DNA of 64,000 nt from Rhodococcus sp. NBC_00297 (GCF_036173065.1 NZ_CP108041.1:3909001-3973000); one strand, 5' to 3'; numbered from the stretch's first letter, positions 29,751-39,751 are shown. The notes: a model not told the origin generated them from the sequence alone. Program-made: numbers and translations.

Positions 29751-29763
29751 GGTTAGCCTAACC
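29751..29763 (-). promoter_or_regulatory. IdeR iron box overlapping a leaderless promoter of the formyltransferase
   Basis: The core GGTTAGCCTAACC is the perfect 13-bp palindrome of the IdeR/DtxR consensus. It lies 3 bp upstream of the ATG at 29747. Read on the minus strand it contains TAGGCT, a TANNNT -10 element ending exactly 7 nt before the start codon. Iron-loaded IdeR on this site would therefore sit on the -10 element and transcription start. Confidence 0.78.
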
Positions 29764-29784
29764 TTCCCCGGCCACCTCTCGGCA

Positions 29785-31968
29785 TCAGCCCCTGAGCATC
29801 ACCGGGACGCCCTGGTAGGGCTGCAGGGTCATAGGGAAACTGCCCAGCTCGTCGACGACGGCGATGTCCTGGTCGGTGAACAGGTCCACCACCGTGGCCC
29901 CGCCGGTGAGGTGCTTCGACTGCACCGTCGCGTGGATCTCGTCGCCCGTGAAGTTCAGCACCGTCGCCGAGATGGATCCGTTGCCCAGCTGGTGCACCAG
30001 GACGAGCAGCCCCTTGTGCGACACGGACGGGACGTCGAGCTGGGTGGCCGTCGCGATGCCGTACCTCGTCCGCACATCGAGGATGCGGGACAGCTGACGC
30101 GCGAACGACGTCGAGTCCTTCATCTGCTCCGGCAACGAGCCGTAGAGACTGCGGCCACGGGGGATCCCGGACTCCGACCGGGTGGCGTCGGGCGAGGTGT
30201 TCATGAGGTCGTGAGCCCCACGGTTGATCCAGCGGGTGTCGCCCTCACGGATGAGATCGGCGACCTCCTCCGCCGGCACCGGGAGGATGCCGGTGAGGTC
30301 CCAGCCGGACAGCGCGAACACGCCCGGTTGCAGCGCGTTGTACATGGCCAGCATGAGATGGGCGCGCTTGACCGTCTCGATGTCGGTGTCGTCCATCCGG
30401 TCGAGGTCGCGAATGCCCAACGACGCCGTGATGACCGACGCGGTGGTGCAGGCGATCCCGTTGTTGGTGAACGTGCGGTTGTACGGCGCCCACCGGCCGG
30501 TGAGTCGTTCGCACAGTTCGGCGCGGATCTGGTCCCCCAGATCGCCGCCCTTGATCACGTCGCCGCCGTACGAGAATTCGTCCTCACGGTGCAGGGTCGC
30601 GAAGTGCACCAGCTCGAAGGTCATCTCGTCGTGGTTCTGCAGCGCGTGCACCAGCGAGGCGGTGTCCACACCGTGGTCCCGCGCCAGATTCATGGTGAGC
30701 CTGAGGAACTCGGTGTTCCCCATGACGAGCGCGTGGTGATAGGCGGGGCGGTTGATGAAGTCGTAGGACAGATCGGCGCCGCTGCTTCCCATCGCCTTGA
30801 TGTCGTCGATGGTGAGGTTCAGCTCCTGGAAGGTGAAGCCACCCATCTTGCGCACCACACTGGAGATGAGGTGATTGGCGGCCTCCGAGAGCGGGTGGCC
30901 CTCGGACCATCCCGGACCCTCGGTCCGGCGCTCGACTCCGAGGAACCCGTTGGCGTCGAGACGCAGTGCGCCGGCGCCGAGGTCCGCGATGGAGTGGCAG
31001 GCGTCGCCGATGACGAGGCGCATACCGGCGAACGAGGGATCGAGCCAGTTGATGGAGGGCTGACCCGCCTTGAAGTAGTGCAGGTACACCCAGCGGCGCT
31101 CGACCCCGTCGACTCCGCGGATGACCGGCGTGGCACTCCAGTTGGTCTCCTTGACGCCCATTTCGTAGAAGATGACGCGCTGGAGCTGGCCGACGATGTA
31201 CCCGGCACGAGCGAGATTGGCCTCGGACTCGGCATCGATGTTCACCGAGTCCTGGCCCGCCTTCACGCGGGGGAGCAGGTGCCAGTCCTGCGGCTCGATC
31301 TCCACCATGTGGTAGATGCCGGGGTAGTCGGAGACGTTCATCTCCGCCAATCGGAAATCGGCGCCCTTGCCGGTGTGTCCGGGGACGATGTCGTCGATGA
31401 CGATGCCCTCGTAGGCGGACGCGACGACGCACAGCCGCCGGAACTCCTCCTCGGAGCCGAACGCCGGGTCGATCTGCATGCTGACGCGGTCGAAGTGGCC
31501 GTCGACCGACGGTGTGGCATGCCACCCGTGCAGTCCGCCGGCCTCCTTGACGGGGCCGGTGTGCACGGCCGTGATGCCGATGTCCGAGAACACCTGCCAC
31601 AGGGCCTCGTCGCCGAGCGTGCCGAGAAAGCTCTGTCCTGGAGCCGCGATGAGCGAGATGGGGTACGCGGTGAACCACACGGGTGCGCGTTCGACGGCTC
31701 CGCGCGGATCCGGCGACGCGTAGGGGTTCTGCCACATGCTGCCCTTGCCGGACAACTGTTCCGCGATCAGCTTGGCATCGTGCAGCATCGACCGGTCGAC
31801 GAGCCACGACACGTACTCGGGATTGGAGGCGTCGGCGTCACCCTGGGGCAGCGCGCCCGCAGTGCGATACGCACGACGCACCGACGGCTTCAACGGGCGA
31901 GGCCTGGCCGGGTAGAAGCTCTCGTCGTACGTGATCTCGCTGGGTTCGTGCTGAACTTCCGGATCCAC
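29785..31968 (-). CDS. GH13 alpha-amylase-family enzyme (trehalose synthase / maltose glucosyltransferase-like)
   Basis: 727 residues with a (beta/alpha)8 GH13 domain. Catalytic nucleophile Asp is in [13 protein letters not shown] near 338, acid/base Glu in [12 protein letters not shown] near 383, and the transition-state His-Asp in [11 protein letters not shown] near 443. Region I is unusual: [14 protein letters not shown] where the common form is D-x-V-x-N-H. A C-terminal beta domain (about 640-727) follows. GTG start at 31968 with GGAGGA close upstream. Probably cytoplasmic (no signal). Trehalose/maltose interconversion or a related glucosyl transfer is the best guess, but subfamily is uncertain. 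Confidence 0.75.
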   Translation of the reverse strand: MDPEVQHEPSEITYDESFYPARPRPLKPSVRRAYRTAGALPQGDADASNPEYVSWLVDRSMLHDAKLIAEQLSGKGSMWQNPYASPDPRGAVERAPVWFTAYPISLIAAPGQSFLGTLGDEALWQVFSDIGITAVHTGPVKEAGGLHGWHATPSVDGHFDRVSMQIDPAFGSEEEFRRLCVVASAYEGIVIDDIVPGHTGKGADFRLAEMNVSDYPGIYHMVEIEPQDWHLLPRVKAGQDSVNIDAESEANLARAGYIVGQLQRVIFYEMGVKETNWSATPVIRGVDGVERRWVYLHYFKAGQPSINWLDPSFAGMRLVIGDACHSIADLGAGALRLDANGFLGVERRTEGPGWSEGHPLSEAANHLISSVVRKMGGFTFQELNLTIDDIKAMGSSGADLSYDFINRPAYHHALVMGNTEFLRLTMNLARDHGVDTASLVHALQNHDEMTFELVHFATLHREDEFSYGGDVIKGGDLGDQIRAELCERLTGRWAPYNRTFTNNGIACTTASVITASLGIRDLDRMDDTDIETVKRAHLMLAMYNALQPGVFALSGWDLTGILPVPAEEVADLIREGDTRWINRGAHDLMNTSPDATRSESGIPRGRSLYGSLPEQMKDSTSFARQLSRILDVRTRYGIATATQLDVPSVSHKGLLVLVHQLGNGSISATVLNFTGDEIHATVQSKHLTGGATVVDLFTDQDIAVVDELGSFPMTLQPYQGVPVMLRG

Positions 31969-32165
31969 TGTTCCTCCGATATGACGGGACGCGCGGACAT
32001 CTTCGATGGGAAGCTCCCACAGGCGTGCCTGGTCTGCATGCCGTCCGGGGAACTACCCGAGGGTCGACGAACCGAAACGCCGACCGCACCTCAGACTACG
32101 CACGGACCGACGGAGTGTGCCGAACACGCCTCGGTGGATCGGCGGGCGTGTGATCGAATGGTGCA

Positions 32166-32906
32166 ATGGACACGGAAGGGCGGGCCGAAGGTGGCCTGAC
32201 ACCCGAACGACTCGGTGAGATCGTCGGCTCGCTGGGTCGACGCATCGAGGACACGGACGAGCTCGGCGAGTTGCTGCAGCGGTCGGTGGATCTCGCGCAC
32301 GACGTCATCAGGGGCGCCGACAGTTGCGGCGTGACAATCGATTACGACGGCACCACGTACACGGCGGTCTACACCGACAGCACCACCCTCGCAGTGGACG
32401 AGATGCAGTACGAGACCGGCGAGGGTCCGTGCCTCGAGGCGTCCCGTACCGACACCACGATCGTCGTCGACTGCGACAGCACCGAGCAGCGGTGGCCGGA
32501 GTTCGCGGCCGCGGCGCGCACCGAGGGTGTGCACTCGTTCCTCGCCTCGCCCATCAGGACTCTCGACGGCGTGATCGGCTCGTTCAACCTGTACGGCTCG
32601 TCCGCCGACGCCTTCGACGACATGGACGCCGACATCCTGGACAGCCTCACCACCACGGTGGGACGGGCCATCGGCGAGCATGCTCGCTACACCGACGCCA
32701 CCACCACGGTGAGCGGATTGCGCGATGCCATGGCGCGACGCGCCCCCATCGAGCAGGCCAAGGGCATTCTGATGGCGATGCGCGGTCTCGACGCGGACGC
32801 GGCGTTCGACGTGCTCTCGCGTGAGGCGCAGCGCCGGAACGTGCGAGTTCGCGAGGTGGCCGCCGACTTCGTGCGCGATGCCACCAGGACCGATCCGGCC
32901 GGCTGA
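32166..32906 (+). CDS. GAF-ANTAR sensor/antiterminator
   Basis: 246 residues. GAF domain (about 20-170) includes VDLAHDVIRGADSCGVTIDYDG, YETGEGPCLEA and FLASPIRTLDGVIGSFNLYG. The ANTAR RNA-binding domain (about 180-240) has LRDAMARRAPIEQAKGILMAMRGLDADAAFDVLSREAQRRNVRVREVAADFV. ANTAR proteins bind paired hexaloop hairpins in nascent mRNA and prevent termination. It is common in mycobacteria and rhodococci. It opens the signalling region and ends 3 bp from the convergent GGDEF-EAL gene. Signal and RNA targets are unknown. Confidence 0.9.
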   Translation: MDTEGRAEGGLTPERLGEIVGSLGRRIEDTDELGELLQRSVDLAHDVIRGADSCGVTIDYDGTTYTAVYTDSTTLAVDEMQYETGEGPCLEASRTDTTIVVDCDSTEQRWPEFAAAARTEGVHSFLASPIRTLDGVIGSFNLYGSSADAFDDMDADILDSLTTTVGRAIGEHARYTDATTTVSGLRDAMARRAPIEQAKGILMAMRGLDADAAFDVLSREAQRRNVRVREVAADFVRDATRTDPAG

Positions 32907-32909
32907 CGG

Positions 32910-35228
32910 TCAGCCGGCGCGTCGCTCCAGCAGCATCGAGGTGACCTCGTTCGCGCTGGCCGGGTGGGCGAGCCAGAAGCCCTGGGCCAGATCGCAGCCA
33001 CTGTCCCGCAGACGGTCGAACTGGGCCTGTGACTCGACACCCTCGCCGACGACGGCGACGTCGAACGCGTGTGCCAGGGACACGATGGCGGACACGATGG
33101 CCTCGGGCTGCTTGCCCGGCATGGCCTGGATGTACGTCTGATCGATCTTGAACGCCTCGATGACGGGATACCGGCTGAGGTAGGTGACGGAGCTGTGGCC
33201 GCTGCCCAGATCGTCCAGGAGGATGGACACGCCCATCTCGTGCAGTTCGGTGAGGGCGTCCCGCACCTGCGCCGTGTCCGCGAGCCACACCGTCTCGGTG
33301 ATCTCCAGGCCGAGTCGGCCCACCGGCAGACCGGAACTGGCGAGGATGCGGGCGACGCTGGCCACGAACTCGGGCTGGCGAAGCTGCAGGGCACTGACGT
33401 TGACTCGCACGCCGACGTCCGAGATGGCCTGCCACTCCGCCGCCTGCACGCACGCGGTGTGCAGAGCCCACAGGCCGAGGGTGTTGATCTGGCCCGTGCG
33501 CTCGGCGATCCGGACGAAGGTCTCCGGGCTCACCGAGCCGAGGGTGGGGTGCTGCCACCGCGCGAGTGCCTCCACGGCGGTGATGCGGCCGGTCGCGATG
33601 TCGAAGATGGGCTGGTACGCGAGCGTCAGGATCTGGCTGTCGAGAGCCGACCGGAGATCGGCCGACAGAGCCAACTGGTTGCGGCGGTGCTCTCGATCGT
33701 CGGTGTCGAACACCGCGACGTTCCCGCGACCGGTGTCCTTCGCGCGATACATCGCCACGTCGGCGCGGCGGATGAGCTCGTTGCCGGGCACGGTGTCGTC
33801 CGCCAACGCGACGCCGATGCTCGCGGTGATGCGCAGTTCGTTGCCGTCGACGACGATGGCCGCCCGCACGGCGTCCGCGTAGGCCTGCGCCACGGCGATC
33901 GACTCCTCCGGACCGGAGAGGTTCTCGCAGACCGCCACGAACTCGTCGCCGCCCAGGCGAGCCACGGTGTCGCCGGGGCGCGATGCCCGGGTGAGGCGGT
34001 TGCCGATGGACACCAGAGCCGAGTCGCCCGCCTCGTGCCCCAGCCCGTCGTTGATGGACTTGAAGTCGTCGAGGTCGATGAGCATGACGGCCGTCGTGGT
34101 GGCCTTCGCGACGCCCCGCTCGACGGCGGACTCGATGCGGTCGTACGCCAGCGCGCGATTGGGGAGCCCCGTCAGCGGGTCCCGGAGGCTGCGGTAGCGC
34201 AGTTCGCTCTCGACGCCGACACGATGCACGGCTGCGGACACGACGTCGGACACCGTGTCGAGGGCGCCGGTGTCGAGCATCGGATTGTCCGGGACCAGAA
34301 TCGGCGGCCCCGCCGTCGTGATGTCGATGATCGGCACGGACGACCCGGTGGCGGACGAGAGATAGCGCGAGTCGACCCCGAGGACGGTCAACACACCCCA
34401 CGGCTGGCCGGTGCCGTCGATCGGCACGGCGACCGCGTTGTCGACACCACCCGCGACGAGGGCGGCGACGTCGAACCTGGACTCGTGCGCGTCCCCGGAC
34501 CACACGATCCGGGTGGCCGATCGGCTGGCGAACGCGGTGATCGAGGACGGTCCGGTGGCGCACAGATCGTGCGGTGCGTCGTCCCCCGTGGCGGCGATGA
34601 TCTCGAGAGTGGCAGGCAGGTCGTGCGCGCGGGTGATGACGGCGCACCGCGCCCCGTACAGCGTCACGACGGCGTCGGTGGCCGCCGACAGAAGGTCGTC
34701 GAGCCGGCCGCGCAGAGCGAGCCTGCTCAGCTCGGCGACGACCCGCTGCTCGGACGCCCGGAAGGTCGACGCGTCCAGAGCCTTCTGCAGGAGATGGTCG
34801 TCGGCATTCTGTGCAGAGGCGTCGCGATGGATCGAGACGACCAGGGACGAGTCGTCGTCGTGGCCGCGTACGGCGAATGCTGAGGTGGACACCGCGAGCC
34901 TTTCTCCTGTGAGGTGATGCACCAGTTCTGTTCGGCCGAGCCAAGTTCCGTGGAGCTGGACAGCCGAGAGGATGTCCGTGAGCGTCGTGGGGGGAGTGGG
35001 GACGACGACGGCGTCCACGGTCGGATCGTCCGGCGGCCCGTGCTCACCGCCGTCGAGTCCGAGAGTCCTCGACGCCTCGGGATTCGCGTGGACGATCCGG
35101 CCGTCGGACGTGGACACGAGCACCACGTCGGGGGAATGGTCGAACACCGTCGCGAGACCGAGTCGCGAGGACATGAAGGCCTCCGACAGCGTCGGGCGCG
35201 GGTCTGATCCATCCTCGTCGGGCATCAT
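32910..35228 (-). CDS. PAS-GAF-GGDEF-EAL c-di-GMP turnover protein
   Basis: 772 residues, soluble. N-terminal PAS-like segment (about 20-140, DHSPDVVLVSTSDGRIVHANPEASRTLG), GAF-like domain (about 165-320), GGDEF domain (LIDLDDFKSIND; RLGGDEFVAVC near 424) with I-site RPGD, and EAL domain (AVEALARW near 551). EAL catalytic elements look intact: VRVNVS, LEITET, LLDDLGSGHSS, AFKIDQ, VGEGVES, AQG. It could therefore make or break c-di-GMP. GTGAGGAA precedes the ATG; an AT-rich promoter-like patch lies about 100 bp upstream. Confidence 0.92.
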   Translation of the reverse strand: MMPDEDGSDPRPTLSEAFMSSRLGLATVFDHSPDVVLVSTSDGRIVHANPEASRTLGLDGGEHGPPDDPTVDAVVVPTPPTTLTDILSAVQLHGTWLGRTELVHHLTGERLAVSTSAFAVRGHDDDSSLVVSIHRDASAQNADDHLLQKALDASTFRASEQRVVAELSRLALRGRLDDLLSAATDAVVTLYGARCAVITRAHDLPATLEIIAATGDDAPHDLCATGPSSITAFASRSATRIVWSGDAHESRFDVAALVAGGVDNAVAVPIDGTGQPWGVLTVLGVDSRYLSSATGSSVPIIDITTAGPPILVPDNPMLDTGALDTVSDVVSAAVHRVGVESELRYRSLRDPLTGLPNRALAYDRIESAVERGVAKATTTAVMLIDLDDFKSINDGLGHEAGDSALVSIGNRLTRASRPGDTVARLGGDEFVAVCENLSGPEESIAVAQAYADAVRAAIVVDGNELRITASIGVALADDTVPGNELIRRADVAMYRAKDTGRGNVAVFDTDDREHRRNQLALSADLRSALDSQILTLAYQPIFDIATGRITAVEALARWQHPTLGSVSPETFVRIAERTGQINTLGLWALHTACVQAAEWQAISDVGVRVNVSALQLRQPEFVASVARILASSGLPVGRLGLEITETVWLADTAQVRDALTELHEMGVSILLDDLGSGHSSVTYLSRYPVIEAFKIDQTYIQAMPGKQPEAIVSAIVSLAHAFDVAVVGEGVESQAQFDRLRDSGCDLAQGFWLAHPASANEVTSMLLERRAG

Positions 35229-35326
35229 CGTCGTTCCTCACGGCTCTGCCGTCGGTCCTGCCTCTCTCGTCACCGTTCGGAGTCGACGAACAGACGGGTA
35301 GCCGGGTCGATCGCTTCGAAACAAAC

Positions 35327-35345
35327 CTAGAGTTTAAAATATAGC
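35327..35345 (-). promoter_or_regulatory. AT-rich promoter-like patch upstream of the PAS-GAF-GGDEF-EAL gene
   Basis: The run around GTTTAAAATATAG is the most AT-rich stretch in the neighbourhood. On the minus strand it offers TATATT and TAAACT as -10 candidates for the gene starting at 35228. No convincing -35 element was seen. Confidence 0.4.
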
Positions 35346-35451
35346 AGACGAACAGCCGAAACGACGGTGTGTGCGTGTCGGGACAACGGTGTCCCGGCGA
35401 GGGGGACGTCCTGGCCTGACGACCGAGGTGTGGGAAGGCGAAGGGTCCGAG

Positions 35452-35525
35452 TGGGGCGGGCGGGGCTCGAACCCGCGACCAATGGATTATGAGTCCACGG
35501 CTCTAACCGACTGAGCTACCGCCCC
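35452..35525 (-). tRNA. tRNA with CAT anticodon (elongator Met, or Ile2)
   Basis: On the minus strand acceptor arms GGGGCGG/CCGCCCC pair fully, with discriminator A; the D arm is GCTC/GAGC, the anticodon arm GTGGA/TCCAT (one G-T pair) with loop CTCATAA, and the T arm GCGGG/CCCGC. Anticodon CAT reads Met; a lysidine-modified tRNA-Ile2 has the same DNA anticodon and cannot be ruled out. An initiator is unlikely because position 1-72 is a G-C pair. Confidence 0.95.
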
Positions 35526-35592
35526 CGGCGCTGACGCGCGCTCACGATACCTGGGCAGGATTAGCGACGGCGGCCGTGGGTACGCGTGCCGC

Positions 35593-35739
35593 ATGACCGA
35601 ACCGAACGGCGACTCGCCCGTGTCCGACGAACCCTCGACCTCCTCGGAGAGGCCCTACGACTCCTCGCGCGACCCCGACGCGGACCCGTCGGAACTGGAC
35701 GACGCGGCCGGAACGCAGCCCGATCAGGCGGAGGGCTGA
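35593..35739 (+). CDS. Small acidic, disordered protein (48 aa)
   Basis: ATG at 35593 and stop at 35737 enclose 48 codons of a Ser/Asp/Glu/Pro-rich peptide (MTEPNGDSPVSDEPSTSSER at the start, many DP and SS pairs) with no hydrophobic core, hence probably disordered. It lies between tRNA-CAT and the convergent GGDEF-EAL gene, 3 bp from its stop. No strong ribosome site is seen. Codon use is typical of the genome; whether it is translated is unproven. Confidence 0.45.
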   Translation: MTEPNGDSPVSDEPSTSSERPYDSSRDPDADPSELDDAAGTQPDQAEG

Positions 35740-35742
35740 CGT

Positions 35743-37572
35743 TCAGCTCGGTGTGAGCGTTCCGACTCTCAGCATCTCGAGGACGACGTCGGCGGGCTGG
35801 GGGCGGGCGTATAGGTACCCCTGCGCGCGCGTGCACCCCAGTTCCAGCAACACGGCACGGGCGTCGACGTCCTCGAGCCCCTCCGCGATGAGGTCGAGGT
35901 CGTAGGCCCGAGCGAGGGCGGTGACGGCCTCGACGATCGCGCGGTCGTCCCTACTGGTCGCGAGGTGGGTGACGAACTCGCGATCGATCTTCACCGCGTC
36001 GACCGGCAACGTCTTGAGATGCGAGAGCGAGCTGTACCCGGTGCCGAAGTCGTCGATGGCCACGCGTACCCCGAGTGCACGGATGTCGCGCAGAGCCCGT
36101 GCGGCCAGGACGATGTCGTGGACCACCGCCACCTCGGTGATCTCGATGCACAGGTACTGCGGCTCGAGGGAGTACCGGGACAACGCCTCTCGTACGGTGT
36201 GCACGAAGTCGAGCGAGACCAACTGTGCGGGTGACACATTGACCCGCAGTGCGATGTCCAGTGTTCCCAACGTCGAGCGCCACGACGCGTACGTTCTGCA
36301 CGCGGTGTGGAGAACCCACCGTCCGAGGTCGGTGGCTAGGTTGACGGCCTCGGCGATGGCGATGAACTCGACGGGCGGCAGCATGCCCCGCGTGGGATGC
36401 TGCCACCGCACCAGGGCCTCGACCGCGGTGATGCGGTCTGTCGTGAGGTCGATCTCGGGTTGGAAGTGCAGGAGCAGTGACTCGCCCTCGATCGCTGCGC
36501 GCAGATGCAGCTCGATGTCGTTCTGCAACTCGTTGCGTTCGCGGATCTCGGAACTGAACAGCGAGACCTGATTGCCCCCGGCCGTCTTGGCGGCCAGCGC
36601 AGCCTGGTCGGCGTCCGCGATCACCGAATCGACCGTACCGCTGCCGGGGATGCCCAGTGCGACACCGATACTGGCGGTCCGTGAGACGTACTCGCCCGCC
36701 ATGTCGACCCGTGCGGTCACCACGGTGAGAATGCGGCAGGCCTCGGCGTACGCGTCGTCCTCGGTCATCGGACCGGGAAGAACGACCACGAACTCGTCGC
36801 CGCCCCACCGTGCGAGAAGAGTGTCCGCGTCCGAATGCCGCTGCAGCCGTGCACCGACCGTGCGGAGGAACGTGTCACCGGCCGAGTGCCCCAGGAAATC
36901 GTTCAGGGCCTTGAGTCGATCGAGGTCGAAGTAGAGCACCGCGAATGCGTCACCGCCCCCGGCGAGTCGACCGGACAGCAGCTCCGAGACACCCCGCCGG
37001 TTGAGCAACCCCGTCAACGCGTCGTGCGTGGCGGCCCACCGCAGGTGCTCCTCGGCGTCGATCCGAGCCTGCAGTTGGGAGAAGAGGGTGGCGATCGCCT
37101 CGAGCGCGTCGACCTCCTCGTCCGACCACTCGCGGTCGCCCGACGCGACCAACCCCAGGGTTCCGGTCGTCGTGTCGCGGGTGACGAGCGGGACCGATGC
37201 CATCGAGATGCTCTGGTAACCCGAGGCACTCTCGACGCGTCGGCGGTAGTCCTCCATGGCGGGATCGGGGCGGAAGAGCAGCGGCTCCTTGAGGTGCTCC
37301 GTCGCGGCGAACACGGGGTCGGCGTCACGAAAGGTGACGGTCCCCAGTGGGTCGGGATCAGGGACGTCGGTACGCGCGGGCCACTCCGCCACCATCACGG
37401 TGGCACGGCGTTGCGCGTCGTGATGCCGGAGATAGGCGGCGTCCACGTCGAAGTAGTCGACGAGATTCGAGAGGACCTTCTCGTAGCCCGCACCGACCGT
37501 GGCGGCGTTGACGCCGATCAGATGGGTCGCCACCCGGGTCACCAGCACGTCGAAGCTCGGACGGCGCTCCAA
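35743..37572 (-). CDS. GAF-GGDEF-EAL c-di-GMP turnover protein (Rv1354c-like)
   Basis: 609 residues. N-terminal helical region and GAF domain (about 1-185), GGDEF (YFDLDRLKALND; ARWGGDEFVVVLPG near 253; no I-site) and EAL (AVEALVRWQHPTRGML near 383; intact RVNVS, IEITEV, AIDDFGTGYSSL, VKIDRE, IAEGLED, AQGY). The TTG start at 37572 is supported by GAGGAG 8-9 nt upstream. It is the last gene of a run PAS - acyltransferase - MoeY - this gene. It is a clear paralogue of 41214-43058. M. tuberculosis pairs the same kind of protein (Rv1354c) with the MoeY-type gene Rv1355c. Confidence 0.9.
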   Translation of the reverse strand: MERRPSFDVLVTRVATHLIGVNAATVGAGYEKVLSNLVDYFDVDAAYLRHHDAQRRATVMVAEWPARTDVPDPDPLGTVTFRDADPVFAATEHLKEPLLFRPDPAMEDYRRRVESASGYQSISMASVPLVTRDTTTGTLGLVASGDREWSDEEVDALEAIATLFSQLQARIDAEEHLRWAATHDALTGLLNRRGVSELLSGRLAGGGDAFAVLYFDLDRLKALNDFLGHSAGDTFLRTVGARLQRHSDADTLLARWGGDEFVVVLPGPMTEDDAYAEACRILTVVTARVDMAGEYVSRTASIGVALGIPGSGTVDSVIADADQAALAAKTAGGNQVSLFSSEIRERNELQNDIELHLRAAIEGESLLLHFQPEIDLTTDRITAVEALVRWQHPTRGMLPPVEFIAIAEAVNLATDLGRWVLHTACRTYASWRSTLGTLDIALRVNVSPAQLVSLDFVHTVREALSRYSLEPQYLCIEITEVAVVHDIVLAARALRDIRALGVRVAIDDFGTGYSSLSHLKTLPVDAVKIDREFVTHLATSRDDRAIVEAVTALARAYDLDLIAEGLEDVDARAVLLELGCTRAQGYLYARPQPADVVLEMLRVGTLTPS

Positions 37573-37645
37573 CGTCGGGTCTCCTCGCGTGGCTGCGGAG
37601 CGCTGGACTGCACTCGTTCAGCCGACTGTACCGCGAAGAGTGCCG

Positions 37646-39751
37646 TCAGCGAGGTCGACGCCGACTTCGAACGGCGGGAATTGCGCAGTGAGACAGTCGC
37701 AATACGAGGCCGACCGGTTTGTCTGGCGGCTGACCAGCGGTATCTAGGAAGCGGTGACGCAGTGCGCGTAGTCGCTCGGCGTAACGCGGGGACAGAGCGT
37801 CGAATTCGTGCTCCTCCGAGGCGTAGAGGAACACGGGAGACACGGGATGGACTGCCAGACCGTGCAACTCGGCCGTGATCCACGCACGCTCCACTGCACC
37901 GCCGGCGACGACGTGATCGCGGCCGGTGGTTCCCGGCGCGAACACGACGAGTACCGCGGACGTGGTCGCCATCCGATCGCGCGTGTCGTCGCCCAATGCC
38001 GTGCCGGTGTCCCAGTCCGCGAGAAGACGCATCACGTCGGGTCGTCGGGCGACGTCGAGCTTGACCAGGTCGGTGGCGTCGAGGGCCAGAGTGGCCACAT
38101 CGATACCGGTGTCCGGGTCGTCGTCTCCGGGCCACCTCAGTTCGGACATCATCTCGGCGTGCAGCGTAGTGGTGAGGTAGCGGAGTCGGTCCGATTCCGC
38201 CAGGATCTCGCCGATCTCGGACAGCGCCGCCCGATCCGTGATCACGACCGCTGAGCCGTCCTCCGCTGCAGCCGCCGCGCACAGGTCGCGCACGACCTCG
38301 TCGGCCAGGGCGGTCGGTGTGCCCGGGTGACGGTTCGTCGAACGCCGCATCATGGCCTCGTGGAGGGGAGCGAGGGCAGTGTCCGGCCTTCGCGCCGGTG
38401 TCAGATCGACGCGTACGCGACCGTCCCCCTCGTCGACGACGGTAGGCACCGCCGTGAGTCCGGCTCGGGCCGCGGCGACCCGAGCGTTGAACACCGCGGC
38501 GCCCAGGGCGATTCGGCTCCCGCGGTGCGCGACATCGAGACCGGTGGTGCGCAGAGGATCGAGCGTGATCGTGACGACGTCGTCGGACGTGGTCACGATC
38601 CACGGCTGAACGTTGCCGCCGGACGGAGCGCGCCGAGCGGCCTCCACCATGGAGTCCACGACCGAGGTCGGTGTCGTGGGCGCCGTCGTGGGCGCCGGCT
38701 CGTCGACGGGGTCCCCGGCGCTCTCGGTCGTTCCGAGGGTGTCGAGCGCGCCGTCGACGTCGACACGGGTGCGACCGGACGGCATGGATTGCCCCAACAC
38801 GATGCGCCGCACCACCGCTGCGACCGTTGCTCCTCCCAGAGCGACGTCGCTCCCGAGCTGCGGCCACGTCGAGATCGTGCGGTCGACTTCGACCATGGAC
38901 GCGGCGAACCGCGCGGACACGTCGGATGCACCGAGGATCGACATGACGTGGGGTGCCTTGTCGCGCGTGCTGAGACCGGTGAGGGCGCCCGACGAGAGAG
39001 TGCCGACGGCGCCGTGGAAGATCGGACGATCGGGCTCGAGATCGAACCGTTCCACGTCGAGAAGTCCGCGGTCGCTGGTCTCCATGATCACCGGGATGCG
39101 ATGCCGCTTGGCGGCTTCACGCAGCAGGACCTTCACGTCGAGGGAATCGCATTCCTCGACGACGATGTCGAGGCCGTCCAGGAAGTCGTCGACCGTGTCG
39201 GCGGTGATGCCGCGTGCTTCGACGCGCACGGACAGGTAAGGGTCCAGCTCGGCGATGCGCCGGGCGACGATGTCGGTCTTGCTCTCGCCCAGGTCGAGAA
39301 CGGTCGACGGGATCCGGTTGAGGTTGGAGAGCTCCAACTCGTCGAAGTCGGCGACCCGCAATTCCCCGCACAGTCCCTCGAGGGCCAGGGTGTGCGCGAC
39401 CGCGTGCCCCACGCTGAGACCCACGACGCCGATCTTCGCCGCGCCGAACCGGTCCTGCTCCTCGGCGGTGATCTTGTTGCGGTTGCGGTCGAGCCGGAGC
39501 CGCCGGAACCCGCGAGGCCCGAGAACGCGGACGAGCGTGCGGCGCCACGGATAGTGCACCCAGCGAGGGGATTCGTCCAGAACGTCGTCATCGGGCCGGG
39601 GGACCAGCGCGGACAGTCCCCGTGCCTGGGCGTCGAGTGTGTCGAGAACGACGGTCACACCGTCGCCGAGCAGAGACTCGACGACCGCTCGATCGTTCTC
39701 CGAGTGTGGATCGAGAACGAGTGCAGCAGAGCCTGTCAGCGCATCGGTCAC
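37646..39751 (-). CDS. moeY: MoeY-type fusion: E1-like ThiF domain plus nitroreductase domain (Rv1355c family)
   Basis: 701 residues in two parts. The E1-like adenylation domain (about 95-330) has a Rossmann start IGVVGLSVGHAVAHTLA near 107, the ATP motif ADFDELELSNLNR and GESKTDIVARRI; no zinc CxxC pairs and no clear catalytic Cys are seen. The nitroreductase-like flavin domain (about 350-690) has MVEAARRAPSGGNVQPW near 370 and a later MMRRSTNRHP. GTG 39751 has AAGGAG upstream. Annotated elsewhere as molybdopterin biosynthesis, but the fusion suggests activation then redox change of a small molecule or peptide (inference). It lies between an acyltransferase-like and a GGDEF-EAL gene. Confidence 0.85.
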   Translation of the reverse strand: MTDALTGSAALVLDPHSENDRAVVESLLGDGVTVVLDTLDAQARGLSALVPRPDDDVLDESPRWVHYPWRRTLVRVLGPRGFRRLRLDRNRNKITAEEQDRFGAAKIGVVGLSVGHAVAHTLALEGLCGELRVADFDELELSNLNRIPSTVLDLGESKTDIVARRIAELDPYLSVRVEARGITADTVDDFLDGLDIVVEECDSLDVKVLLREAAKRHRIPVIMETSDRGLLDVERFDLEPDRPIFHGAVGTLSSGALTGLSTRDKAPHVMSILGASDVSARFAASMVEVDRTISTWPQLGSDVALGGATVAAVVRRIVLGQSMPSGRTRVDVDGALDTLGTTESAGDPVDEPAPTTAPTTPTSVVDSMVEAARRAPSGGNVQPWIVTTSDDVVTITLDPLRTTGLDVAHRGSRIALGAAVFNARVAAARAGLTAVPTVVDEGDGRVRVDLTPARRPDTALAPLHEAMMRRSTNRHPGTPTALADEVVRDLCAAAAAEDGSAVVITDRAALSEIGEILAESDRLRYLTTTLHAEMMSELRWPGDDDPDTGIDVATLALDATDLVKLDVARRPDVMRLLADWDTGTALGDDTRDRMATTSAVLVVFAPGTTGRDHVVAGGAVERAWITAELHGLAVHPVSPVFLYASEEHEFDALSPRYAERLRALRHRFLDTAGQPPDKPVGLVLRLSHCAIPAVRSRRRPR

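Noticed and set aside
29746..32199. 817-codon plus-strand open frame opposite the GH13 gene
   Set aside because: Antisense shadow; the minus-strand gene has all GH13 catalytic motifs.
35452..35525. tRNA-CAT as an integration (att) site
   Set aside because: No integrase, no flanking repeat of the tRNA 3' end, and neighbouring genes look native.
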